This document shows, piece after piece, positions 1 to 7,298 of a DNA stretch of 10,311 nucleotides (the first letter of the stretch is position 1; every line of letters begins with the position of its first letter). The stretch covers positions 1 through 10,311 of the forward strand of contig JAIRMF010000062.1 in the NCBI GenBank assembly GCA_031258895.1. The letters run 5' to 3'. The position numbers and the translations under genes were made by a program. The DNA is from Dysgonamonadaceae bacterium (GTDB lineage Bacteria > Bacteroidota > Bacteroidia > Bacteroidales > Azobacteroidaceae). Below the pieces are notes generated by a model. That model made no database searches. It was given only the letters and a program-made list of their open reading frames with translations, and was not told the origin of the DNA.

Positions 1-767
1 CAAAAACCGTTGTCGGTGTCAAAATCATCATCCCAGCTGTGATAGGAAATCAAGTGACTTGCATTAACGGTCCCGCCGAACCATTCGAAAGAATCATCAC
101 CGCAATACGATATCTGTACGTGGTCGATCGTCGTATCGCTGCCCACTGAACCTAAAGTTAAACCGTTGATCTCACTGTCCGTCTTGTAAGGATAACCGGC
201 AAATTCAATGCGTACATATTGCAAAACGCCGGAATTGTCGCCGTCATCAGTTCCACCGTGATTGGCATTTACACCGCCTTCAATCGTCATTTCACTTGTG
301 GCCGCGTTGTTTCTTGCCCTCCCGCAAATGATGACGCCTCCCCAATCAGATGCTTTGCGTTGCCCTTTGGGTTGCGATGATGTGAATACAATAGGCGAGG
401 CTGCAGTGCCTTGCGCCATTATCTTGGCGCCGCGCTTAATGATGAGAGAAGAGCCGGTAGCAGCTATCTGACCGTCGTAATTTTTGTTGTCACCCTTGAT
501 AACCGTCCCCGGTTCAATCGTCAGTGTAGCGCCTTCCTCTACATAAATCCACCCGACCATGGTATAAGTACCCTTCTTAATAGTGTGCGATTCCTTGATG
601 CTGAACTCCGCTTTCCCGTCGCCGATTTGCGTCTTGTTGGGACCGAAAAGGATCTGTTCTCCGCTTTCTTCCACAATTGGGTCGGAATCTTTGTCGCAAC
701 CGCACAGGAAAATTACTGTACAGACTGCCAAACCCAAACCGATTCTTTGAATTGTTTTCATCTTCAT
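1..767 (-). CDS. Surface lipoprotein with predicted beta-helix fold (partial, C-terminus off the window)
   Basis: An open frame runs from ATG at 767 to the window edge without a stop (255 codons); the C-terminal part is missing. The N-terminus MKMKTIQRIGLGLAVCTVIF is a lipoprotein signal peptide ending in the lipobox LCGC, so the lipid-bearing cysteine is residue 24. The next residues (DKDSD) resemble the acidic/lysine export signal that sends Bacteroidota lipoproteins to the cell surface. The body is made of short strand-turn repeats such as LTIEPGTVIKG, LIIKRGAKIMAQGTAASPIV, DWGGVIICGRA, SEINGLTLGSVGSDTTIDHV and DDSFEWFGG, the pattern of a right-handed parallel beta-helix. I recognise this as a Bacteroidota family often found beside TonB-dependent receptors; function unknown. 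A second ATG at 761 is an equally possible start. It lies 55 bases downstream of the receptor gene on the same strand, so the two are probably co-transcribed. A substrate-binding role is inferred from that pairing only. Confidence 0.85.
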   Translation of the reverse strand, partial: MKMKTIQRIGLGLAVCTVIFLCGCDKDSDPIVEESGEQILFGPNKTQIGDGKAEFSIKESHTIKKGTYTMVGWIYVEEGATLTIEPGTVIKGDNKNYDGQIAATGSSLIIKRGAKIMAQGTAASPIVFTSSQPKGQRKASDWGGVIICGRARNNAATSEMTIEGGVNANHGGTDDGDNSGVLQYVRIEFAGYPYKTDSEINGLTLGSVGSDTTIDHVQISYCGDDSFEWFGGTVNASHLISYHSWDDDFDTDNGF

Positions 768-822
768 TTAAAATTAAATTGTTTATAATAATATTAACTG
801 TTAATTGTCACTAATCACTGTC

Positions 823-3618
823 TCATAAGTTGATCTTAAACGTAACGGAAAAGTTCTGACCGGGATTGAAACGCTTGGTGGTTTGTTCGCGCTGCCGAAT
901 AGTTCCGTCGCTGCCGGTGAACTTTGGAAACTGCTTGTAAACAAGCGGCTGAGCCAATAAATCCCGAATACCTGCACTTAATTCAGCCTTTTCCCCAAAT
1001 TTATAGCCGAATGACAGATCGATCACATGACGGGCCATTTCGTACATATCCGGCACATCGTTATCAACGCTACCGCCCTGGCCGCTGTTGGATCGTCCGA
1101 TTCCCACAATACGCTTACCTATTGTGTTGTAAAGCAGACTAAGATTCAACCCTCCGGTCTGGTAAAAAATCCCAGTATTAACGATATAGGGCGACTGTCC
1201 CTGCATTGGACGGTCGTGTTCGATGCTGTTCTCCCCGAAAATCACTTTACTGTTGACAACGGCGCCGTTGAATGAAAGAGAAAAACGGGGCAGACCAATG
1301 AAATCCATACTTTTCCTTACGTCCAATTCCAGACCATAATTGTTGGCCTTTTCGGCATTTTCAAAGGTAAAAGTATAGGTTCCGCCGGCGTCGAGGTAAG
1401 TCCACTCAATCGGGTCGGTGAACCGTTTATAGAAAAGCGCTATGGAAACCATTTCTCCGTCAGAAGGATATATTTCGTAACGAATATCGAAATTTTGAAT
1501 GTATGCCGCCTTCAAATTCGTGTTACCTCCAACGAAACTGAACAGGTCGAAGTCGTAGTATTTGGACGGCGATACTTCACGAAACTCCTGTCTGTTGATG
1601 GCTCGTCCGCAAGCTATCCGCAATAGGTGTTCTTTGTTGAAATGATAAGCAGCATTGACGGAAGGGAAAAAATCCGATCCGGTGTAACTGTGCGTTTCCT
1701 TCTGGCCGGAGGCAATTGTAACATAATTGTCGAGTTCCATATTATTGTTCTCATAACGAAGGCCGGCATAGATATTCAACCTGTCCAGCGGGAGATTCAA
1801 TCCGAAATATCCGCTCCCGAGCCGATTACGACCAGTGTAGTTATTGATCTGGTTGCTCTCGTCGTATATATATAGTTTGTCGAACGAGAAATTTTCAGGT
1901 CGCATGATTTCCGATGTTACGTCGCGATACGGGAAATCTTCGGGCAAGTTTCGGAGGACCAGGTGATACTGAAAATAGCGCGTATTGTATTGCCGGTTAC
2001 GAGATTCGGCGTAAATCCCGGCTTTCAGGGAAGGACGGAAACCGTCGAAAGCAAAATCACGACGATAATTTGCAGCTATGGAGTATATGTTTTCATCCAA
2101 ACGGTTGAAATCACGGACAATATCGCCATGGTCAATGTAGAATTGACCTTTGTAGGGGTCTGCCGGTTTCTCCTCCCTTTCGATTTCCCGACGGTCGGGT
2201 TGGTTTCTATTGGCGTAGGCATAACCGGCTGTCCAGTCCAATTGGTGGCCGCCGGAAAGCATATGATTCCCACTTAGTTGACTGGTGTAACTTCCTCGGC
2301 TACTGTAAAAATACTCGGCTTTCTGTTCTATATTTTTTGAACTGACATTACGCCAGCCGGCTCGGTCGGTGTAGCGGTCGCGTCCTATTTGATTGAGCAA
2401 ATTGCGAAATTCCAGCCGGTGCCGGTTGTTCATCCAGGTCATATTGAGTAATCCACCGGTTTTTGCTGTTGTAGTATATTGATTATCAATGTAGTCGTAC
2501 AGACATACCGGCATATCTTCGCTTTTGTTGTATACTCCGAAGCGGGCGTTCGTGACATTGAAATATGTCTGTCGGGTATAACTGTAATTTAGTGCGGCAA
2601 CCAGACCCAAACGACCTTTATCCGTTTTTTTGTAACGGTTTAACGCTAATGAAAAACGTTGGTCCGGTAGTGGACGTTTGGAATGAACCGTCCAATCGTT
2701 ATTAAAACCGTTGCGAGTAACATCGGTGACTAAGGCTGCATCGCTATTGTCCATCCGTTGATTTGGAACTACGCTCCGCATGTCGCGGAATCCGTTGTCG
2801 AAACCCAGGATGTCCGTAGCGCTGCCTCTGGCATATTTAAAATCACGTAAATGAGTATTGACATTAAAATTAAGCCCGTAACTGATTTGAGTAGTATTTT
2901 CCGACGGCATATTTTTAGTGGAGACATTTACAAAACCGCCGGTAAAATCGGCCGGTAATTCGGGTGCAGGTGATTTAGCAATCATAATGTTTTCGATTTG
3001 ACTACTGGGAATCATATCGAAAGCAAATGAGCGAGAATCGGCTTCCGAACTCGGCACGCCGTTATTGTTAATCCACACATTATTATATCGTTGTGCTAAT
3101 CCGCGGGCAATGATAAACTTGTTGTCTAAAATAGAAATACCGGGAATACGTTTTATAACTTCCGAAGCGTCCTTATCTTGGGTGCGGGCTATTTGCTGGG
3201 AAGACACCCCACTGACAACGTTTAAGGCGGCTTTCTGTGCTTGGAGCATACTCAGTTCAGTGTTCATTTTGCGAACACTTACTACGGTTACTTCCTCCAG
3301 CATACGGGCCTCCTCTACCATTGCTATGCTGATTTCGACGGTTTGTCCTGTTGCGACTTCCAAGTTAGCTTCCGCTGTTTGATAGGAGAGGTAAGATGCT
3401 TTCAGGATGTATTTTCCAGCAGTTATTCCGGAGATAACAAACTTCCCGTCTATATCGGTAATTGCGCCTGCATTGGTATTTTCGATTAAAACGATTGCTC
3501 CGATAATGCTTTCGCCGCTTTTTTTATCGGTGATAATTCCTGTGACAGTTCCGGTTTGTGCATTAAGAGTGGCTATTTCCGCAAGTAAAAAGAATGTTAA
3601 ACAGAGTCGTTTTATCAT
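823..3618 (-). CDS. TonB-dependent outer-membrane receptor with carboxypeptidase-regulatory-like N-terminal domain
   Basis: A 931-residue outer-membrane active transporter. Residues 1-21 are a signal peptide (cleavage near LNAQ). Residues 22-105 form a carboxypeptidase-regulatory-like domain (VTGIITDKKSGESIIGAIV, then DIDGKFVISGITAGKYILKA), typical of Bacteroidota receptors. Residues about 108-116 (EEVTVVSVR) may act as the TonB box. The plug follows at about 130-235 (DASEVIKRIPGISILDN, ending SPAPELPADFTGGFVNVSTK), then a 22-strand-type barrel to the C-terminus (FSVTFKINL). Energy would come from a TonB-ExbBD complex encoded elsewhere. The length is normal for the family. It lacks the SusC/RagA hallmarks and has no SusD gene next to it; the partner is the beta-helix lipoprotein downstream. 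The substrate is not identifiable. The start at 3618 is supported by the signal peptide directly behind it. The promoter-proximal palindromes at 3673-3734 suggest it is a regulated gene. Confidence 0.95.
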   Translation of the reverse strand: MIKRLCLTFFLLAEIATLNAQTGTVTGIITDKKSGESIIGAIVLIENTNAGAITDIDGKFVISGITAGKYILKASYLSYQTAEANLEVATGQTVEISIAMVEEARMLEEVTVVSVRKMNTELSMLQAQKAALNVVSGVSSQQIARTQDKDASEVIKRIPGISILDNKFIIARGLAQRYNNVWINNNGVPSSEADSRSFAFDMIPSSQIENIMIAKSPAPELPADFTGGFVNVSTKNMPSENTTQISYGLNFNVNTHLRDFKYARGSATDILGFDNGFRDMRSVVPNQRMDNSDAALVTDVTRNGFNNDWTVHSKRPLPDQRFSLALNRYKKTDKGRLGLVAALNYSYTRQTYFNVTNARFGVYNKSEDMPVCLYDYIDNQYTTTAKTGGLLNMTWMNNRHRLEFRNLLNQIGRDRYTDRAGWRNVSSKNIEQKAEYFYSSRGSYTSQLSGNHMLSGGHQLDWTAGYAYANRNQPDRREIEREEKPADPYKGQFYIDHGDIVRDFNRLDENIYSIAANYRRDFAFDGFRPSLKAGIYAESRNRQYNTRYFQYHLVLRNLPEDFPYRDVTSEIMRPENFSFDKLYIYDESNQINNYTGRNRLGSGYFGLNLPLDRLNIYAGLRYENNNMELDNYVTIASGQKETHSYTGSDFFPSVNAAYHFNKEHLLRIACGRAINRQEFREVSPSKYYDFDLFSFVGGNTNLKAAYIQNFDIRYEIYPSDGEMVSIALFYKRFTDPIEWTYLDAGGTYTFTFENAEKANNYGLELDVRKSMDFIGLPRFSLSFNGAVVNSKVIFGENSIEHDRPMQGQSPYIVNTGIFYQTGGLNLSLLYNTIGKRIVGIGRSNSGQGGSVDNDVPDMYEMARHVIDLSFGYKFGEKAELSAGIRDLLAQPLVYKQFPKFTGSDGTIRQREQTTKRFNPGQNFSVTFKINL

Positions 3619-3646
3619 AAAAATGTTCCTGATTTATTTTCGGGAA

Positions 3647-3654
3647 CAAAGGTC
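3647..3654 (-). promoter_or_regulatory. Possible -7 element of the receptor gene
   Basis: Read on the minus strand this is GACCTTTG, one mismatch from the Bacteroidota -7 consensus TAnnTTTG, and it lies 28 bases upstream of the receptor ATG. The nearest TTTG that could serve as a -33 box lies 25 bases further upstream, inside the left arm of an inverted repeat, which is about five bases more than usual spacing. A promoter with weak boxes that needs an activator bound to the palindrome would fit, but this is inference. Confidence 0.3.
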
Positions 3655-3672
3655 GGGATAAAAAATTACGTT

Positions 3673-3705
3673 TTTATTACAAAAAGGTAACATTTTTGTA
3701 ATAAA
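3673..3705. repeat. Perfect 13-base inverted repeat upstream of the receptor gene
   Basis: The arms TTTATTACAAAAA (3673-3685) and TTTTTGTAATAAA (3693-3705) are exact reverse complements around the 7-base spacer GGTAACA. It lies 55-87 bases upstream of the receptor start and just upstream of the possible -7 element, where an activator or repressor would bind. An alternative is that it contributes to termination of the ftsW-like transcript, but it contains no GC-rich stem. Confidence 0.6.
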
Positions 3706-3734
3706 TTTCAAAATCATGAATTTAATTTTGAAAT
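3705..3734. repeat. Second perfect inverted repeat (10-base arms) in the same intergenic region
   Basis: ATTTCAAAAT (3705-3714) and ATTTTGAAAT (3725-3734) are exact reverse complements around a 10-base spacer. The same stretch also holds an imperfect direct repeat, AAATCATGAATTTAA (3711-3725) and AAATCACGACTTTAA (3731-3745), 13 of 15 identical and exactly 20 bases apart, about two helix turns. That spacing would suit two protein dimers on the same face of the DNA. It could also form a weak AT-rich hairpin ending the upstream transcript. Confidence 0.5.
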
Positions 3735-3806
3735 CACGACTTTAAAGCTCCAAGTATAATTACTTTGACGCTATTTTGAATGTATTGTGATTGTGGGGAA
3801 TTGCGG

Positions 3807-5204
3807 TTACATTTCCTGCGACTTTGAATCTTGCTTTGTCTGATCTTCCATCCGAACGACTTTTTTGTTTTCAAACTGGCTTACACTCAATATAATACCG
3901 ATGAATATACAAGAAACAAGCATTGAATTTATACCACGACTTATTAAGGGTAATGTCTGCCCGGTAACGGGTATCAGGTTGACAGTCATTGCCATGTTGA
4001 CAAGCGCTTGAATGAAAATTATCAACGAACTGCCCATCACAAGCAATTTAGGGAACATCAGATTACACTGGCGTGCAATTCTTCCTGCCCTAATGAAAAG
4101 AATCACGTACAGTACGAGTACGGTTATGCCTCCGACAAATCCCATTTCCTCCCAAATGATGGCATATATGCAGTCGGAATAAGACTGGGGCAGAAAATCC
4201 CGTTGTCGGCTGTTGCCTGGAAAAACTCCTATTAGTCCTCCCCGTGTAATGGCAACCTTAGCCATCGTCATCTGACGATTATTGTCCCCAAGCGGAGACT
4301 TGTCCTCCAAATTGCCATCGGAATTACCTGTCTCCGGAGCAATCCCAAAGAGATATACGGCCAAATAGTCAACCGGAATATCCAACATCCTGAAAATACG
4401 ATTCTTGGCCGTAACATACCGCGTAGTATACTTCTTTATATCTATAGTTAACGGCTTTATATATGGAGGTGACAGCTTTATAGGTTCTGTAGGTAAGAGA
4501 ATTTTGTTCGGAGTTATCGCGATGAATACGGAAAACAAAACACCGAAGATTACAATGTCCCTTGTCAAACGTTTCAATTTGTCTGCCGGAAGTTGTCCTA
4601 TGAATAATAGGGAATATATCGTCACAAACAAAATTATCCCGGAAGAAACGCTGTCAAACGAAATAAATATGCACATCGGGATAGACGACCAGATAATAAG
4701 CTTGTAAAAGATGTCTTTCCCTGTACTGTGAAATCTGGATATAAAAAATGCGGTCGCACCGATCAAACATGGCTTTGCCCATTCTGAAGGCTGTATTCCG
4801 TAAAGTGTTCGGGTGCTTTCATTGATCACTTGGCCGAACGATTTGGTGACAATGAGCAGAATACATACAAGAGGAATGCCGAATATCAAGACTGAAAAAA
4901 ATCTCGGCGGACAGTTGCTAATCAGAATGACGATGATTATGCCGAAAGCGATAAATTTTGTATGGGTAACTATCGGTCGCCAATATTCGGTGTTAAATGT
5001 TAACGTGCTTGATGCACTGTAAACTTCGATAATAGAGATAAGGCAAAAAAATATGAATATGGTCCAGATTCCCTTGTCTCCGTTAAAAAATTTACCCGAA
5101 GTAAGCATATCGACAAGTTTTTTCCGAATATCTTGTGATTGTTCCTGTGGTTGGGTGTGCGTATGCATTGAGTCAGTGTTTATGTTAGGTATTGCCGGTT
5201 TCAT
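3807..5204 (-). CDS. SEDS-family membrane protein, divergent FtsW-like
   Basis: A 465-residue polytopic membrane protein of the shape, elongation, division and sporulation family (FtsW/RodA, lipid II polymerases). The segment after residue 39 (FFNGDKGIWTIFIFFCLISI) and the motifs QPSEWAK (138-144), GNSRQRDFLPQSYSDCIYAI (330-349) and VTGQTLPLISRG (413-424) follow the Bacteroidales FtsW pattern, including Asp344 in the extracytoplasmic loop where the family has its essential aspartate. Deviations: the loop before QPSEWAK is shortened and lacks the usual Trp of the GAxRW motif (here STRTLYG); the usual RGGTS or YGGSS reads RGINS; PGNS is preceded by Phe where Gly is usual. The gene also looks richer in A/T, Ile and Lys than its neighbours. 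The first 32 residues are hydrophilic and not typical; Met13 (5168) or Met33 (5108) are alternative starts. It follows dsbD by 76 bases. It is probably a paralogue rather than the division-cluster FtsW, since no mur or fts genes are here. Confidence 0.88.
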   Translation of the reverse strand: MKPAIPNINTDSMHTHTQPQEQSQDIRKKLVDMLTSGKFFNGDKGIWTIFIFFCLISIIEVYSASSTLTFNTEYWRPIVTHTKFIAFGIIIVILISNCPPRFFSVLIFGIPLVCILLIVTKSFGQVINESTRTLYGIQPSEWAKPCLIGATAFFISRFHSTGKDIFYKLIIWSSIPMCIFISFDSVSSGIILFVTIYSLLFIGQLPADKLKRLTRDIVIFGVLFSVFIAITPNKILLPTEPIKLSPPYIKPLTIDIKKYTTRYVTAKNRIFRMLDIPVDYLAVYLFGIAPETGNSDGNLEDKSPLGDNNRQMTMAKVAITRGGLIGVFPGNSRQRDFLPQSYSDCIYAIIWEEMGFVGGITVLVLYVILFIRAGRIARQCNLMFPKLLVMGSSLIIFIQALVNMAMTVNLIPVTGQTLPLISRGINSMLVSCIFIGIILSVSQFENKKVVRMEDQTKQDSKSQEM

Positions 5205-5280
5205 GATTCATATTCAATTAAGCGATGTTTCACTAATATTTCAGATAAAACAGTAGTCATGTGATTGTCCCAAAGGGGCA

Positions 5281-7236
5281 TTATTTCTTGTTTTTGTATT
5301 CTGCCAGACCATTGAGAAGGTAATTGATGTAGTTGTCGATATCTTTACTGTATGCACGTGAAGGAGCGACAGGTATTCCCGCATTGTCGAGCAGTACATA
5401 GAACGGTTGTGCGTTTGTTCCGAATTTCAGGCGTTGAAGGTAACTCCAACGGTCACCCACTGTGCGAAGTTTTCGTAATTTCCCCGATTCGGTTACTGCA
5501 ATTATATCGGGAAGGGGTGTTTTGTCATCAACATAGAGCGAGATCAACACGTATTCATTGTCGATAATGCTTTTCACACGTGAATTTGACCAGACGGTTA
5601 CTTCCATTTCTCGGCAATTTACGCAGCCATATCCGGTGAAATCAATCATGACGGGTTTGCCGTTTCGTCGTGCATATTCCATCCCTTCTTCATAATCATA
5701 AAATTTAGGACGCACTTCACCCTCGTATAGATTGAAATCTTGGGTGTAGAGAGGCGGAGCAAAAGCGCTGACTGCTTTTAACGGCGCACCCCACAAGCCG
5801 GGAATCAGATAAACCGCAAATGAAAGCGAGATTATGGCCGGAAATAAGCGGGGTATCGATACATGTTTCGATTCACTGTCATGGGGAAATCGGATTTTGC
5901 CGAGCAAATAAAGACTCAGGAGTGTGAAGATTACTATCCACAGAGAGAGGAAGACTTCGCGGTCGAGGATGCCCCAACCATAAGACAAATCGGCTACGGA
6001 AAGGAATTTAAGTGCGAGGGCGAGTTCGAGGAACCCTAAGACGATTTTCACGGAGTTCAGCCAGCCTCCGGACTTGGGAAGGTTTTTCAGCCATAGGGGA
6101 AACAGCGCAAAGAATGCAAACGGCAATGCGAGTGCGATTGCGAATCCCAGCATCCCTATTGCCGGACCTTTTATGTTGCCCTGTCCGGCTGCTTCAACTA
6201 GCAGCGTTCCGATTATCGGGCCGGTGCATGAGAATGATATCAGAACAAGGGTAAACGCCATAAAGAATATGCTTGCCGGACCGGTCATGGATTCTGCCTT
6301 ACTGTCGATTTTACCGGACCATGACGAGGGTAAAACAAGTTCAAAGGCGCCGAAGAACGATATTGCGAAGATCAGCAAAAGGGCAAAAAACAGCAGATTG
6401 AATACGGCATTTGTAGAAAGGCTATTCAATATGCCTGCGCCGAAAATTGCCGTAATAAACAATCCAAGTAGGAGGTATATTACGATTATTGATAGCCCGT
6501 ACATTACGGCATCGGCGATGGCTTTTCTTCGATTGGATTTAGAGCGTTTCAGGAAGAAGCCGACAGTCATCGGTATTACAGGCCAGACGCAGGGCGTGAG
6601 CAGTGCGAACAAGCCTCCGATGAATCCTGCAATGAAGATGTAGAGCCATGATTTATCCGTGTGGGGAGTATTTTCTCCGAATTGTGACAGTTCGGCTATT
6701 ACCGGACGCCATAAATCCGAAGGCAGATCTGATGGCTTTAGACTTTTGTCTTCACCGCTGCTAACATCGGAGTTTACGGTTGATTCAGGCAGGTTGTCGG
6801 CTACAAGCCGGAACTCTTCTTTATCGGGTATGCATTGTTCATTGTTGCAGGTCATGTAGTTGATAACGCCTTCTATCAGGAAGTTTTCACGATCCGTTAC
6901 GGCAAGTTTCTGCTTAAAAACGGGATTTTCGGCGAACCATCTGACTTCTGTTTGGAATATGTTGTCGTATTTGCTTTCGATTTTAGATTTGGTTGTAATC
7001 GTGCCTTTAAGTTCCGCTCCGACGACGGTTTCAAATGTAAATTCTGTTGGAAGCGGACCGCCTTCAGGCGTTGTAATATCGTAAAGACGCCAACCGTTAT
7101 CAACTTTTGCCAGAAAGACAATTTCATCGGCCTCGTTGATATGATATTCCCATTTCACAGGAGTCTCAATTTGGGCATTAAGATTCAATGTTGAGGATAT
7201 AATCAGGGAGAGAGCGATTAGTTTGACATATTTCAT
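5281..7236 (-). CDS. dsbD: DsbD-type thiol:disulfide interchange protein (three-module)
   Basis: Moves electrons from cytoplasmic thioredoxin across the inner membrane to periplasmic thiol proteins. I chose ATG 7236 (651 residues) because it starts a clear signal peptide, MKYVKLIALSLIISSTLNLN with AQ following; the in-frame ATG at 7302 would add 22 residues that overlap the end of gldM. The modules are: an N-terminal DsbD-alpha domain (residues 22-140) with the cysteine pair TCNNEQC (130/135); a transmembrane core from about 198 to 480 with the two redox cysteines in TPCVWPVIP (216) and SFSCTGPI (337); and a C-terminal thioredoxin-like domain with the active site GCVNC (538/541). All six expected cysteines are present, so it should be functional. 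It starts 62 bases after gldM and probably shares its transcript. Its client could be a cytochrome c pathway or an envelope protein; the context does not decide. Confidence 0.93.
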   Translation of the reverse strand: MKYVKLIALSLIISSTLNLNAQIETPVKWEYHINEADEIVFLAKVDNGWRLYDITTPEGGPLPTEFTFETVVGAELKGTITTKSKIESKYDNIFQTEVRWFAENPVFKQKLAVTDRENFLIEGVINYMTCNNEQCIPDKEEFRLVADNLPESTVNSDVSSGEDKSLKPSDLPSDLWRPVIAELSQFGENTPHTDKSWLYIFIAGFIGGLFALLTPCVWPVIPMTVGFFLKRSKSNRRKAIADAVMYGLSIIVIYLLLGLFITAIFGAGILNSLSTNAVFNLLFFALLLIFAISFFGAFELVLPSSWSGKIDSKAESMTGPASIFFMAFTLVLISFSCTGPIIGTLLVEAAGQGNIKGPAIGMLGFAIALALPFAFFALFPLWLKNLPKSGGWLNSVKIVLGFLELALALKFLSVADLSYGWGILDREVFLSLWIVIFTLLSLYLLGKIRFPHDSESKHVSIPRLFPAIISLSFAVYLIPGLWGAPLKAVSAFAPPLYTQDFNLYEGEVRPKFYDYEEGMEYARRNGKPVMIDFTGYGCVNCREMEVTVWSNSRVKSIIDNEYVLISLYVDDKTPLPDIIAVTESGKLRKLRTVGDRWSYLQRLKFGTNAQPFYVLLDNAGIPVAPSRAYSKDIDNYINYLLNGLAEYKNKK

Positions 7237-7298
7237 ACTGAAAATAATTTGCGGTAAGATTACTTGGAACACTTTTGCGGTCAGATATCGAATGTTTT

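Noticed and set aside
411..788. Plus-strand open frame of 125 codons
   Set aside because: It overlaps the beta-helix lipoprotein gene on the other strand, which has a lipobox and family motifs over the whole stretch.
823..3618. SusC/RagA-type glycan receptor
   Set aside because: No SusD gene is adjacent and the SusC signature segments are absent; the plug and barrel fit a general TonB-dependent receptor.
5262..5284. Possible terminator hairpin between dsbD and the ftsW-like gene (CCC, loop, GGG)
   Set aside because: Only about three solid base pairs and no T-run follow on the minus strand, so read-through is more likely.
6074..6643. Plus-strand open frame of 189 codons
   Set aside because: It lies antisense to the membrane core of dsbD, whose cysteine motifs are unmistakable; no ribosome site or recognisable protein pattern.
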